In this document: positions 1 through 8,844 of the stretch, one piece after another
Layout of the letters: each line of letters begins with the position of its first letter
Position numbering within the stretch: position 1 is the first letter of the stretch
Assembly: GCA_964548225.1 (NCBI GenBank)
Contig: CAZJQP010000085.1
Location: forward strand, 1 to 21,546
Length of the DNA stretch: 21,546 bases
From: CALMEH01 sp964548225
Lineage (GTDB): Bacteria; Acidobacteriota; Blastocatellia; Pyrinomonadales; Pyrinomonadaceae
Direction of reading: 5' to 3'
The notes under the pieces: generated by a model
What the model was told of the DNA's origin: nothing
The model's database searches: none
Seen by the model: only the letters and a program-made list of their open reading frames with translations
Position numbers and translations under genes: made by a program

Positions 1-3000
1 CCGGACGATGAATCGGAGTTGAAATCGGCGATTTTCCGCGAGCGCAAAATGTGGATTCGTGAACGCACGACGGAACTCGGCGCGGAACGTGCGGAATATT
101 GGGGTTGGACGAATATTTACACTTATTCAAAATCGCTTGCGGAGCAAATTATTGCGAAACAAGACGATATTGTGAAAACTCTCGTGCGTCCTTCGATTGT
201 TGAAAGTTCAAACGAATATCCGTTTGCGGGTTGGAACGAAGGCTTTACGACGACCGCGCCGTTGATTTTGATTGCTTTGCGTGGACAGCCGATAATTCCC
301 GTGAATGAAAAATTGGTTTTGGACATTATTCCGGTTGATATGGTCGCGGGCGCAATTTTGGGCGCGGCGATGAATGCTTTGATTGACGATAATCCGCCGC
401 TCGTTTTTCAAGCATCAAGTGGCGATTCAAATCCGAATGATATGAAGCGGATTGTCGGGCTGGTCGGTTTGTATAAACGCGATTATTTTAAGGAAAAAGA
501 CACGGGCAATAAGTTGATGAATTCGGTTGCGGCGATGATTGAAACTTCGCCGACGACGCAGAAAAAATATGAACGATATTCCGCGCCGATGCTCAATAAA
601 TTAGCGAAATCGGCGAATAATTTGCTTGATAAAGCCGCGCCGACTTGGGCGGGCGGTCGTTTTTCAAATATCGTTTCGGACTTGAAAAAATCGGTCGCCG
701 AATTTGAGCAGACGACGCAGGAAACTATTGACGCATTTGCGATGTTCAAGCCGTTTATGATTGACAACGCTTACGAATATCGTTCGGACAACGTGCGTGC
801 GCTGATGTCGCTTGTTAAGGAAAAAGAGAAAAATCTGCTTCCTTGGTATCCCGAAAAATTGGATTGGTATGATTATTGGCTAAAAGTGCATTTTCCCGGA
901 ATGCGGAAATGGGTTTTGCCGCAACTCGAAGAAGATTTGAAGAAAATCGAGAAGCGTTCTTACACTTACAAAGACCTTCTGGATTTGTTTGATACTTCGG
1001 TCAAAAGATTTCCGACTCGCGTGGCGATGAAAATCGAGCGCAACGGCAGAAAAGAGCAATATACGTTTGAAGATGTCAAAGAACTAACGTATCGCGCCGC
1101 CGGATTTTTGGCGCATAACGGCATAAAATCGGGCGACCGCGTGATTTTGTTTTCCAACAATATGCCCGAATGGGGCTTGTCGTATTTCGGAATTTTGAAA
1201 ACAGGCGCGACCGCGATTCCGATTGATCCGGCGAGTTCGATTGATGAAATTATCAACTTTGCAAAAGCGGGCGAAGCGTCGGCGATTATGATTTCGCCGA
1301 AACTTGCAGACGAAAATTTAGATTTAGCCGAAAGATTGAAAGAAGCAAACTTGAATTTGAATGTTTTCACGTTTGATGAAGTTTTTGAGATTCAATCCGA
1401 GCAGGAAGAAGCTAGAAGAAACGCGCTTTTGCCGAATAAAATTTTGTCGAATTCGGTTGCGTCGCTGATTTTTACGAGCGGAACAACGGGAACACCGAAA
1501 GCCGTGATGTTGTCGCATAAAAATTTCGTCAATATGATTTCGATGCTTTCCAGCGTTTTGGATATGGACATTTCGGACGGCGTTTTGAGCGTTTTGCCGA
1601 TGCACCATACATTTGAATTTTCAGCAGGCTTCTTAACGCCATTTTCAAACGGAACGCAAATCACATATCTCGACGAGCTTTCCGCTGAAGAACTTTCACG
1701 CGCCATCGAAAACGGACACGTTACCGGAATGGTCGGCGTTCCGGCGTTGTGGGAAATGCTTCATCGGCGCATCAAAACTCGTATGCGCGAACGTGGTGAT
1801 TGGTTCGCGGATTTGGCAGATAACGTCATCGAATTCAACGCTTGGGTGCGCGACAACACGCCGTTTAACTTGGGTCCGATTATCTTTTTCCCAATTCATC
1901 AAGGAATGGGCGGACGAATGCGCTATCTGATTTCGGGCGGTTCGGCGTTGTCGGAAAAAGTTCAGAAAGACTTGCACGGATTAGGTTTTACTGTTCTCGA
2001 AGGCTACGGTTTGACCGAATCTTCGCCGGTTTTGACCGTAACGCGACCTGAAAATAAATTGATTCGCGGAAGCGTCGGCAAACCGCTTCCGGGCGTTGAA
2101 GTAAAAATCAACGAGCCGGACGAAAACGGTGTCGGCGAAGTTTTGGCGCGTGGTCAAAATGTGATGCTCGGTTATTTCAACAACGAAGAAGCGACCGAAG
2201 CCGTTTTGCAAGATAGATGGTTGAAGACAGGCGATTTAGGCAAACTTGATGAAGACGGAAATCTCTACATCGTCGGGCGTTCAAAAGACGTAATTATTGA
2301 TTCCAACGGCAAAAATATTTACCCGGACGAAATCGAAGACCTTTACGGCAAAGCCGCATTTATCAAAGAATTATCGGTTGTCGGCTTGCCCGATGATGAC
2401 GGCGGCGAGAAAATTGCCGCGCTCGTCGTGCCGGATTATGAATATGACATCGCCTTGAGTCGTGCCGAAACCAACAAAAAAGTCGAAGAACATTTCCGCG
2501 AAGTTTCCGGCGGTTTGCCGTTTTTCAAGCGCGTCAAAGTTTTGCATCTCACGCCGTTTGAATTGCCAAGAACAGCGACTAGAAAAGTAAAACGTCCCGA
2601 AGTCGTCGAAATGCTTCAAAACTTGGAAGCGAAATCGAAAAATCGCACGAAAATCGAATCGGAAGCCAAAGGCGACGACACTGTGCTTTGGATTCGCAAA
2701 ATCGTGGCGACGGTTTCAAATCGCGCTTTGTCGGAAGTCGCCATCGAAGACAAACTCGCTGATTTGGGCTTTGATTCATTGATGTTTGTCGAGCTTCAAG
2801 CGGCGGTCGAAGACGCGGGCGGACGAGTTATTTCGCCCGACACTCTGAACGAAGTCCAAACTGTGCGCGAACTTCTCACCGCCGTTCAAAGAGTTGATAA
2901 ACGCAAGAAAATCGTTGATGAACCGCGCACCGAAGAGAAAAAAGACGAAGAGATTTACGTTCCGTCAATCGTCCGCCGCGTCGGAAATTCCATCGTGGAT

Positions 3001-3717
3001 TTCGCGCAGGAACAGCTTTATAATTCGGTTTTAGATACCAAAATCGAAGGCGAATCGAACGTCCCGTCGCACACGAATTTCATCGTTGCGCCAAATCACG
3101 CTTCGCATCTCGACACAGGTTTGGTCAAAAAGGCGTTAGGCAAAGACACGGCGGAACAAACGGTTGCGGTTGCGGCAGCGGATTATTGGTTCGACACGAA
3201 ATACAAACGCGCCTATATGAACAATTTCACGACGCTCGTGCCGATTGAGCGAACGGGAAGTTTGCGGCAATCTCTGCGCCACGTTACGCAAATCTTGGGC
3301 GAAGGTTACAACGCCCTGATTTTCCCCGAAGGCGGACGACAAGAATCAGGCGAAATCGCCGAATTCAAACCAATCATCGGCTATCTCGCCCTTAACCAAA
3401 AAATCGGCATTCTGCCAATTTACCTTTGGGGAACTTACGAAGCCTTCCCGAAAGGCACAATCATCCCGAAAACCCAAAGCCTCGGCGCAAAAATCGGCGC
3501 AAAAGTCGGCAGATTTTTGGCATACGAAGAGCTTTTAGAGATGACCAAAGGCGTGCCGAACACCGAAGCCTATCGTCTCATTGCGGCAAGAGTTCAACAC
3601 GAAATCGAAAATATGCGCGACGGTCGCCGTGACAAATTCGATGTCGCCGCCGTCAGAAAAAAATGGAAAGCCGAACGCCGCAAATCGCGGAAGCAAGAGC
3701 CGGTTATTGATGAGTGA
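1..3717 (+). CDS. ElbD-like multidomain enzyme: fatty acyl reductase / AMP-ligase / acyl carrier / PlsC acyltransferase (5' partial)
   Basis: The frame is open from base 1, so the N-terminus, including the reductase Rossmann glycine motif, lies outside the window; 1238 codons are visible. Bases 1-400 are the end of an SDR-like fatty acyl reductase with YTYSK (YxxxK, 118-132). Bases about 770-950 resemble the FAR C-terminal 'sterile' region (LDWYDYW, GMRKWVLP). An AMP-forming acyl ligase follows: TSGTTGTPK near 1470-1500, YGLTESSP near 2005-2030, KTGDLG near 2224-2241 and a closing Lys-rich motif near 2570-2595. A carrier domain has DLGFDSL with the phosphopantetheine Ser at 2776-2778. A PlsC-type acyltransferase closes the protein, with NHASHLD at 3094-3114 and FPEGGR at 3322-3339. 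This domain order matches ElbD, the myxobacterial ether-lipid enzyme, as I recall it. The likely role is to activate an acyl chain, reduce it to an alcohol and acylate a glycerol backbone. The domains are certain; the pathway is inferred. Confidence 0.9.
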   Translation, partial: PDDESELKSAIFRERKMWIRERTTELGAERAEYWGWTNIYTYSKSLAEQIIAKQDDIVKTLVRPSIVESSNEYPFAGWNEGFTTTAPLILIALRGQPIIPVNEKLVLDIIPVDMVAGAILGAAMNALIDDNPPLVFQASSGDSNPNDMKRIVGLVGLYKRDYFKEKDTGNKLMNSVAAMIETSPTTQKKYERYSAPMLNKLAKSANNLLDKAAPTWAGGRFSNIVSDLKKSVAEFEQTTQETIDAFAMFKPFMIDNAYEYRSDNVRALMSLVKEKEKNLLPWYPEKLDWYDYWLKVHFPGMRKWVLPQLEEDLKKIEKRSYTYKDLLDLFDTSVKRFPTRVAMKIERNGRKEQYTFEDVKELTYRAAGFLAHNGIKSGDRVILFSNNMPEWGLSYFGILKTGATAIPIDPASSIDEIINFAKAGEASAIMISPKLADENLDLAERLKEANLNLNVFTFDEVFEIQSEQEEARRNALLPNKILSNSVASLIFTSGTTGTPKAVMLSHKNFVNMISMLSSVLDMDISDGVLSVLPMHHTFEFSAGFLTPFSNGTQITYLDELSAEELSRAIENGHVTGMVGVPALWEMLHRRIKTRMRERGDWFADLADNVIEFNAWVRDNTPFNLGPIIFFPIHQGMGGRMRYLISGGSALSEKVQKDLHGLGFTVLEGYGLTESSPVLTVTRPENKLIRGSVGKPLPGVEVKINEPDENGVGEVLARGQNVMLGYFNNEEATEAVLQDRWLKTGDLGKLDEDGNLYIVGRSKDVIIDSNGKNIYPDEIEDLYGKAAFIKELSVVGLPDDDGGEKIAALVVPDYEYDIALSRAETNKKVEEHFREVSGGLPFFKRVKVLHLTPFELPRTATRKVKRPEVVEMLQNLEAKSKNRTKIESEAKGDDTVLWIRKIVATVSNRALSEVAIEDKLADLGFDSLMFVELQAAVEDAGGRVISPDTLNEVQTVRELLTAVQRVDKRKKIVDEPRTEEKKDEEIYVPSIVRRVGNSIVDFAQEQLYNSVLDTKIEGESNVPSHTNFIVAPNHASHLDTGLVKKALGKDTAEQTVAVAAADYWFDTKYKRAYMNNFTTLVPIERTGSLRQSLRHVTQILGEGYNALIFPEGGRQESGEIAEFKPIIGYLALNQKIGILPIYLWGTYEAFPKGTIIPKTQSLGAKIGAKVGRFLAYEELLEMTKGVPNTEAYRLIAARVQHEIENMRDGRRDKFDVAAVRKKWKAERRKSRKQEPVIDE

Positions 3718-3723
3718 GGAATT

Positions 3724-4260
3724 ATGGATTGGACAAAATTTTCAGCTATTGCTACGGCGATTTATACGATTTTAATGCTTGGTATTGTTGGTTTTACAGG
3801 TTGGCAAGTTCTTATTTTAAGAAGACAAAACCAAGCTCAATTTGAAGATTCATTAGCTCGTGAGTATAGAGAATTAATGAACAAAATTCCAATCAAAGTT
3901 TGGCTGGGAGAAAATTTAACTGCCAAAGAGTATAAAGAAAATTTACATAATTTCTATTACTATTTTCATCTGTCTAACCAACAAATTCTTTATTTTCAAA
4001 GAGGCAGAATAAAGAAGGAAATTTGGAGAAATATAGTTTTAGGCATAAAAGGTAATCTTGAATTGCCTGCTTTCGCAAAGGCTTGGGAAGAAATCGAATC
4101 AAAATCTCAGAAAACACGATTTGGGTATTTGAAACAACTTATTGAGAGTGATTTTGATAATAAGCGAAGTAATTTTGTAGATCCAAGCAAGATGAATTTG
4201 GTTGAAGGTTATAAGGCAGTTGCAAAGGAAGAATCAGACTTGGCAAAAAAGAACAAATAG
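3724..4260 (+). CDS. Small membrane-anchored protein of unknown function
   Basis: I do not recognise this 178-aa protein. One hydrophobic segment lies at about residues 8-30 (AIYTILMLGIVGFTGWQVLIL), followed by RR and a charged, mostly helical soluble domain rich in Lys, Glu, Tyr and Phe, so it is probably an N-terminally anchored protein facing the cytoplasm. The layout resembles the DUF4760 type, but I cannot confirm that. The ATG is 6 nt after the upstream stop, and GAGGA (3716-3720) overlaps that stop, so translation is probably coupled to the lipid enzyme. Base composition is clearly more AT-rich than both neighbours, with many AAA, ATT, TTA and AAT codons, which suggests relaxed selection or recent acquisition. 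No catalytic motif is visible. Confidence 0.8.
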   Translation: MDWTKFSAIATAIYTILMLGIVGFTGWQVLILRRQNQAQFEDSLAREYRELMNKIPIKVWLGENLTAKEYKENLHNFYYYFHLSNQQILYFQRGRIKKEIWRNIVLGIKGNLELPAFAKAWEEIESKSQKTRFGYLKQLIESDFDNKRSNFVDPSKMNLVEGYKAVAKEESDLAKKNK

Positions 4261-4338
4261 AAACTTCAGAGTATGAATTTAGGCACTTGAAAAGCAAATA
4301 ATAAAGGCGAACAAGAGTCAATTACTTTCAAAAAGATT

Positions 4339-5706
4339 ATGAAATCATTCAAAATTAAAATCATCGTTTCAATCTTTCTGCTTTTTGCGTTCGTTTCAAA
4401 TTCGTTCGCGCAAAACGTGCAGAAGGTTGATAAAAAACAGCTTGCCGCGCAGGTGAAGGCGGAGTTTTTGCACGCTTGGAACGGGTATAAAAAATATGCT
4501 TGGGGACACGATGATTTGAAGCCTTTGTCGAAGACTTTTCGGGATTGGTATGCGCCGGAGACGGTTTTGATGACGAAAGTTGATTCGCTTGATTCGTTGA
4601 TTTTGTTGGGTTTTAAGAAAGAAGCGGACGAAACGCGGAAATATATTACGGCGAATTTGTCGTTTGATAAGGACATTTACGTTCAGAATTTCGAAATTAC
4701 GATTCGGGTTTTGGGCGGATTGCTTTCGGCTTATCAGATGACGAAGGATAAAAAATTGCTCGCGCTGGCTGATGATTTGGGAGCGCGTTTGCTTCCGGTT
4801 TTCGATTCGCCGACGGGTTTGCCTTATCGTTATGTGAATCTGAAAACAGGCAAAACAAAGGGCGAAGTTTCAAATCCGGCGGAAACGGGAACGCTTTTGA
4901 TTGAATTTGGAACTTTGTCGAAATTGACGGGCAAAGCGGTTTATTATGAAAAAGCGAAACGCGCTTTGGTGGAAACTTACAATCGGCGTTCGCCAATCGG
5001 TTTGGTCGGCACGAACATCAATGTCGAGACGGGAAAATGGACGAATACTGACAGTCATATCAGCGCGGAGATTGATTCTTATTACGAATATTTGCTGAAA
5101 TGCGCGATTTTGTTTGACGATGCCGATTGTCGAAAGATGTGGAATGAAGCAATCGCGGCGATTAACAAATATTACGCCGACGAAGTGCGCGGCGAGCTTT
5201 GGTATGGACACGCGGATATGAACACAGGGAAAAGAACGGCAACCGTTTTCGGCGCGTTGGACGCTTTCTTTCCGGCGGTTTTGGCTTTGGGCGGCGATTT
5301 GGAACGTGCAAAGAGATTGCAGAATTCTTCGTATAAAATGTGGACGAAACACGGCATTGAGCCGGAAGAATTTGATTATCAAAAAATGGAAGTCGTCAAT
5401 AGCGGTTATCCGCTTCGTCCTGAAATTGTCGAATCAACTTATTATCTTTACCAATACACACGGGACGAAAAATATTTGCAGATGGGCAAGACTTTTTTTG
5501 AAGACACTATAAAATATTGCAAAACCGATGTCGCTTACACAGGTTTGAAATCAGTCGTAACGAAGGAAAAAGCTGATTATATGCACAGCTTTTTCTTTGC
5601 TGAAACGCTGAAATATTATTATTTGCTTTTCGCGCCGCCGAAGACTTTGGATTTCAAAAAAGTAGTTTTCAATACGGAAGCACATCCGATTTGGAAGACT
5701 TGGTAG
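4339..5706 (+). CDS. Secreted glycoside hydrolase family 47 (class I alpha-mannosidase-like, EDEM-like)
   Basis: The 455-aa protein carries the GH47 signature blocks in order: DSLDSLILLG (82-91), FEITIRVLGGLLSAY (118-132), AETGTLLIEF (181-190), DSYYEYLLK (246-254), YPLRPEIVEST (357-367), AETLKYYYLLF (421-431) and VFNTEAHP (443-450). E119, D246 and E362 align by motif with the catalytic acids of eukaryotic enzymes, and T446 with the calcium-binding Thr. A signal peptide (hydrophobic 7-22, ending FAQ at about 25) predicts export. GH47 enzymes invert and remove alpha-1,2-linked mannose. The segment ALDAFFPAVLALGGD (306-320) and the ESTYYLY run look more like the EDEM branch than ER mannosidase I, which has a His where this protein has A306. 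No clear Shine-Dalgarno precedes the ATG. The family is rare in bacteria. Family call firm; substrate unknown. Confidence 0.93.
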   Translation: MKSFKIKIIVSIFLLFAFVSNSFAQNVQKVDKKQLAAQVKAEFLHAWNGYKKYAWGHDDLKPLSKTFRDWYAPETVLMTKVDSLDSLILLGFKKEADETRKYITANLSFDKDIYVQNFEITIRVLGGLLSAYQMTKDKKLLALADDLGARLLPVFDSPTGLPYRYVNLKTGKTKGEVSNPAETGTLLIEFGTLSKLTGKAVYYEKAKRALVETYNRRSPIGLVGTNINVETGKWTNTDSHISAEIDSYYEYLLKCAILFDDADCRKMWNEAIAAINKYYADEVRGELWYGHADMNTGKRTATVFGALDAFFPAVLALGGDLERAKRLQNSSYKMWTKHGIEPEEFDYQKMEVVNSGYPLRPEIVESTYYLYQYTRDEKYLQMGKTFFEDTIKYCKTDVAYTGLKSVVTKEKADYMHSFFFAETLKYYYLLFAPPKTLDFKKVVFNTEAHPIWKTW

Positions 5707-5746
5707 GAGTTTTTGTAAAGCACAAAAAATAATATTTTTTTATTAA

Positions 5747-5825
5747 TCCGCAGATAAACACAAATAGACACAAATTTTAGGAATTAATGAAAATGAGTAA
5801 ATTTGAATCTGTGTCAATCTGCGGA
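5747..5825. repeat. Intergenic inverted repeat with CGCAGAT / ACACAAAT phrases
   Basis: A perfect 9-bp outer stem, TCCGCAGAT (5747-5755) with ATCTGCGGA (5817-5825), is extended inward by an imperfect match of ACACAAAT-type phrases. On the left arm a 10-nt phrase occurs twice in tandem (AAACACAAAT, AGACACAAAT; 5756-5775). It fills most of the gap between the GH47 gene and the M16 gene. Bases 5707-5746 are an A/T run, and 5826-5929 show nothing I can name apart from the M16 leader. Similar CGCAGAT phrase palindromes recur in unrelated bacterial genomes as far as I recall; that is unverified here. It may act as a terminator for the GH47 transcript. Confidence 0.75.
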
Positions 5826-5929
5826 GAATTTTTGTTCTCAACTTGTTAAAATTTAGAGTTTTGAAACCAAAAGCAAGTAATCTTGCGTAATAAAAACAAC
5901 CAGAAATTATCTTTCGTCTTAAAATAATT

Positions 5930-8746
5930 ATGAAAACCTTAAAATGTTATTTGCTCGTTTTTTGTCTTTTGCTTTCTTCCGTTCCAGTTTTTGCTCAAAA
6001 ACAAACGCCTTCTTTTAAGGTTGAGTTTGAAAAATTCACTTTGCCGAACGGTTTAGAAGTTATTTTTCACGTTGACCGAAGCGATTCTGTTGTTGCCGTA
6101 AATCTGACGGCGCACGTTGGTTCAGCGCGGGAAAAAGCCGGACGCACGGGATTTGCTCATTTATTTGAACATCTTTTGTTTCTCGAATCGGAGAATTTGG
6201 GCAAAGGCGGTCTTGATAAAATGTCTGCGAGAATCGGTGGTTCGGGCGCAAACGGTTCAACTTCGCGCGACCGCACGAATTATCTGCAAACCGTTCCGAA
6301 GGACGCACTTGAAAAAATGATTTGGGCAGAAGCCGATAAACTTGGTTGGTTTATCAACACCGTTACCGAGCCGGTTTTGGCAAAGGAAAAACAGGTCGTT
6401 AAGAACGAAAAACGGCAGGGCGTTGACAATCAGCCTTACGGTCATACGCAATATGTGATTGATAAATCACTTTATCCGGCGGATCATCCATATAATTGGC
6501 AGGTCATCGGTTCTTTGGAAGATTTGGACAACGCAACTTTGGCGGACGTTAAGGAATTTTTCCGTCGTTGGTATGTGCCGAATAACTGCACTTTAATTAT
6601 CACCGGCGATTTTGATATGAAACAAGCGCGAAGTTGGGTTGAGAAATATTTCGGTGAAATCAAACGTGGTGAAGAAGTTACACCTTTGCCGAAGCGTTCG
6701 GGAAATGTCAAAGAAAACGTCAGACTTTATCACGAAGACAATTTTGCTCGTTTGCCCGAATTGACTTACTCTTTTCCGTCTGTCGAACAGCTTCATCCTG
6801 ATTCTTACGCACTTGATGTTTTGACCGATTATCTTTCAAACGGCAAAAAAGCTCCGCTTTATCAAGTTCTGGTCGAGGACAAAAAATTAACGTCCAATGT
6901 TTCAATGTATAATTATGATTCGGAACTTGCGGGACAAATCCAACTGCAAGTTCGTGCTTTTCCCGATAAAGATTTGGACGAAGTTGCAACCGCCATCAAT
7001 GAAGCCTTTGCGAAATTTGAAAAAGAGGGAATTTCAGAAAAAGATTTAAACCGCATCAAAGCCGGACAGGAAACCAGATTTTACAATTCGCTTTCGAGTG
7101 TATTGGGTAAAGGCTCACAACTCGCGCAATGTAATTATTTGACCGATAATCCGGGTTGTGCAGAAAACGAAATCAACAAAATTCTCGCAGTAATTCCGGC
7201 AGACGTAATGCGGGTTTATGAAAAATATATCAAAGGCAAAACGCACATTGCGACGAGTTTTGTGCCGAAAGGAAAGGTAAATTTAGCTTTGGAAGGCTCG
7301 AAAAAAGCGGAAGTCGTCGAGGAACCGATTGTGCAAGGCGCGGAAAAAGAAGTTGATCCTTCAAAAAACGCCGAATATCAAAAAACTCCTTCGACGTTTG
7401 ATCGCTCGAAAGAACCACCTTACGGTGAAGCACCAAAAGTTAAAATTCCGCTTGTTTGGGAACAAAAAGCGAAAAACGGTTTGCGCGTTTATGGTATTGA
7501 AAACACAGAAGTTCCGCTCGTGAATTTTGAAATCGTTTTGGACGGCGGTTTGCTTCTCGACGACATCAACAAAGTCGGCGTGGCGAATATGCTGGCGCGA
7601 ATGATGACTCAAGGAACGGCAAGAAAAACGCCGCAAGAACTAGAAGATGCAATTAAACAGCTTGGCACGACGATTAATGTTGTTGCCGGAACGGAAGATA
7701 TACGCATCAGCGGTAATACGTTGGCACGAAATTATAATGCGACGATTGCTTTGATTGAAGAAATTTTACTCGAACCGCGCTGGGATTTGAAAGAATTCGA
7801 TTTGGTTAAACAAAGCGTTATCAGTCAGATACGTCAACAAGAAGCTAATCCGAACGCGGTCGCGCAAAATCAATATAACCAACTGATTTACGGCAAAGAT
7901 AACATTCGTTCACGCAATATTTTGGGAACTGTTGACACAGTTAATGCGATTACGCTCGATGATTTGAAGACTTTTTACACAAAAAATATTTCGCCGTCAG
8001 TTGCCAGAATGCACGTTGTAGGCGATTTGAAAAAAGCATCAGTTATCAACTCTCTGAACGGTTTGAGCAAAAAATGGAAGGCGAAAAAAGTTGAAATTCC
8101 TGTCTATCAAACCCCGAAAGCACCTGAAAAAACAATGGTTTATTTTTACGATGTGCCTGGTGCGAAACAATCGGTTTTGCGTTTCGGCTATCCGGCTTTG
8201 GCGGCGACGGACAAAGATTTTTATCCGGCAATCGTGATGAATTACATCTTAGGCGGCGGCGGTTTTGCTTCGCAATTAACCCAACAGTTGCGTGAAGGCA
8301 AAGGTTACACCTACGGCATAGATTCAGGTTTTTCGGGAACAAAGTCGCCCGGCGCATTCACCATTGCGAGCGGCGTTCGGACGAATGTAACACTGGAATC
8401 GGCGCAACTTGTCAAAGAAATTTTGCAAAATTACGGCAAAAATTACTCTGACGCAGATTTGGAAACGACGAAGAGTTTTCTTTTAAAGAGTAACGCCCGC
8501 GCCTTTGAAACTGCGAATGCGAAGCTCGGACTTCTTGAAAATATAAGTAAATACGGCTTCAAACCGACTTACATCACAGACCGCGAAGAAATCGTCAAAT
8601 CTGCAACAGTTCAGCAAATCAAAGATTTAGCGGCAAAATATCTCAATGCGAACCAAATGATTTGGCTTGTTGTCGGCGATGCAAAAACGCAACTGCCGAG
8701 ATTGCGCGAATTAGGATTCGGTGAGCCGATTTTGTTGAATAAGTAG
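5930..8746 (+). CDS. Secreted M16 family zinc metallopeptidase, two-repeat form
   Basis: This 938-aa protein contains two M16 (pitrilysin/insulinase-like) units. The N-terminal unit has the inverted zinc motif HLFEH (residues 77-81), with the third ligand most likely E160 in the KNEKRQ helix about 80 residues on. The second unit (from about 515) lacks HxxEH but keeps LREGKGYTYG, the substrate-binding R/Y region, so it is the non-catalytic half of the clamshell. A signal peptide (1-22, ending VFA) predicts a periplasmic or cell-surface location. Length fits the usual fused M16 proteins of about 900-950 aa. The gene stands alone, flanked by two different palindromic repeats, and no Shine-Dalgarno is evident before the ATG. 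Physiological substrates cannot be read from the sequence; degradation of exported peptides is the general family role. Confidence 0.95.
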   Translation: MKTLKCYLLVFCLLLSSVPVFAQKQTPSFKVEFEKFTLPNGLEVIFHVDRSDSVVAVNLTAHVGSAREKAGRTGFAHLFEHLLFLESENLGKGGLDKMSARIGGSGANGSTSRDRTNYLQTVPKDALEKMIWAEADKLGWFINTVTEPVLAKEKQVVKNEKRQGVDNQPYGHTQYVIDKSLYPADHPYNWQVIGSLEDLDNATLADVKEFFRRWYVPNNCTLIITGDFDMKQARSWVEKYFGEIKRGEEVTPLPKRSGNVKENVRLYHEDNFARLPELTYSFPSVEQLHPDSYALDVLTDYLSNGKKAPLYQVLVEDKKLTSNVSMYNYDSELAGQIQLQVRAFPDKDLDEVATAINEAFAKFEKEGISEKDLNRIKAGQETRFYNSLSSVLGKGSQLAQCNYLTDNPGCAENEINKILAVIPADVMRVYEKYIKGKTHIATSFVPKGKVNLALEGSKKAEVVEEPIVQGAEKEVDPSKNAEYQKTPSTFDRSKEPPYGEAPKVKIPLVWEQKAKNGLRVYGIENTEVPLVNFEIVLDGGLLLDDINKVGVANMLARMMTQGTARKTPQELEDAIKQLGTTINVVAGTEDIRISGNTLARNYNATIALIEEILLEPRWDLKEFDLVKQSVISQIRQQEANPNAVAQNQYNQLIYGKDNIRSRNILGTVDTVNAITLDDLKTFYTKNISPSVARMHVVGDLKKASVINSLNGLSKKWKAKKVEIPVYQTPKAPEKTMVYFYDVPGAKQSVLRFGYPALAATDKDFYPAIVMNYILGGGGFASQLTQQLREGKGYTYGIDSGFSGTKSPGAFTIASGVRTNVTLESAQLVKEILQNYGKNYSDADLETTKSFLLKSNARAFETANAKLGLLENISKYGFKPTYITDREEIVKSATVQQIKDLAAKYLNANQMIWLVVGDAKTQLPRLRELGFGEPILLNK

Positions 8747-8835
8747 CAAAGAAATCTTTGAAGCAAAGACGTAAAAGCGCAAAGAAATACAATAAAAATC
8801 TTTGAGCCTTTGCGTCTTTGCATCTTTGCGTTAAA
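8747..8835. repeat. CTTTGCG-phrase inverted repeat between the M16 and SDR genes
   Basis: The gap begins directly at the M16 stop and is made of GCAAAG phrases answered by CTTTGC phrases. The arms at 8763-8784 and 8800-8821 pair at 19 of 22 positions around a 15-nt loop, and outer GCAAAGA/TCTTTGC phrases extend the stem. This would form a long hairpin that could terminate the M16 transcript or stabilise its 3' end. It also extends the SDR reading frame upstream, giving a spurious earlier start at 8818. The phrase resembles small dispersed repeats I recall from many bacterial genomes; copy number in this genome is unknown. Confidence 0.75.
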
Positions 8836-8844
8836 TTAAAATTA

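Noticed and set aside
966..1370. 134-aa - strand frame inside the multidomain lipid enzyme
   Set aside because: Antisense shadow caused by codon bias; the + strand frame carries intact ligase sequence.
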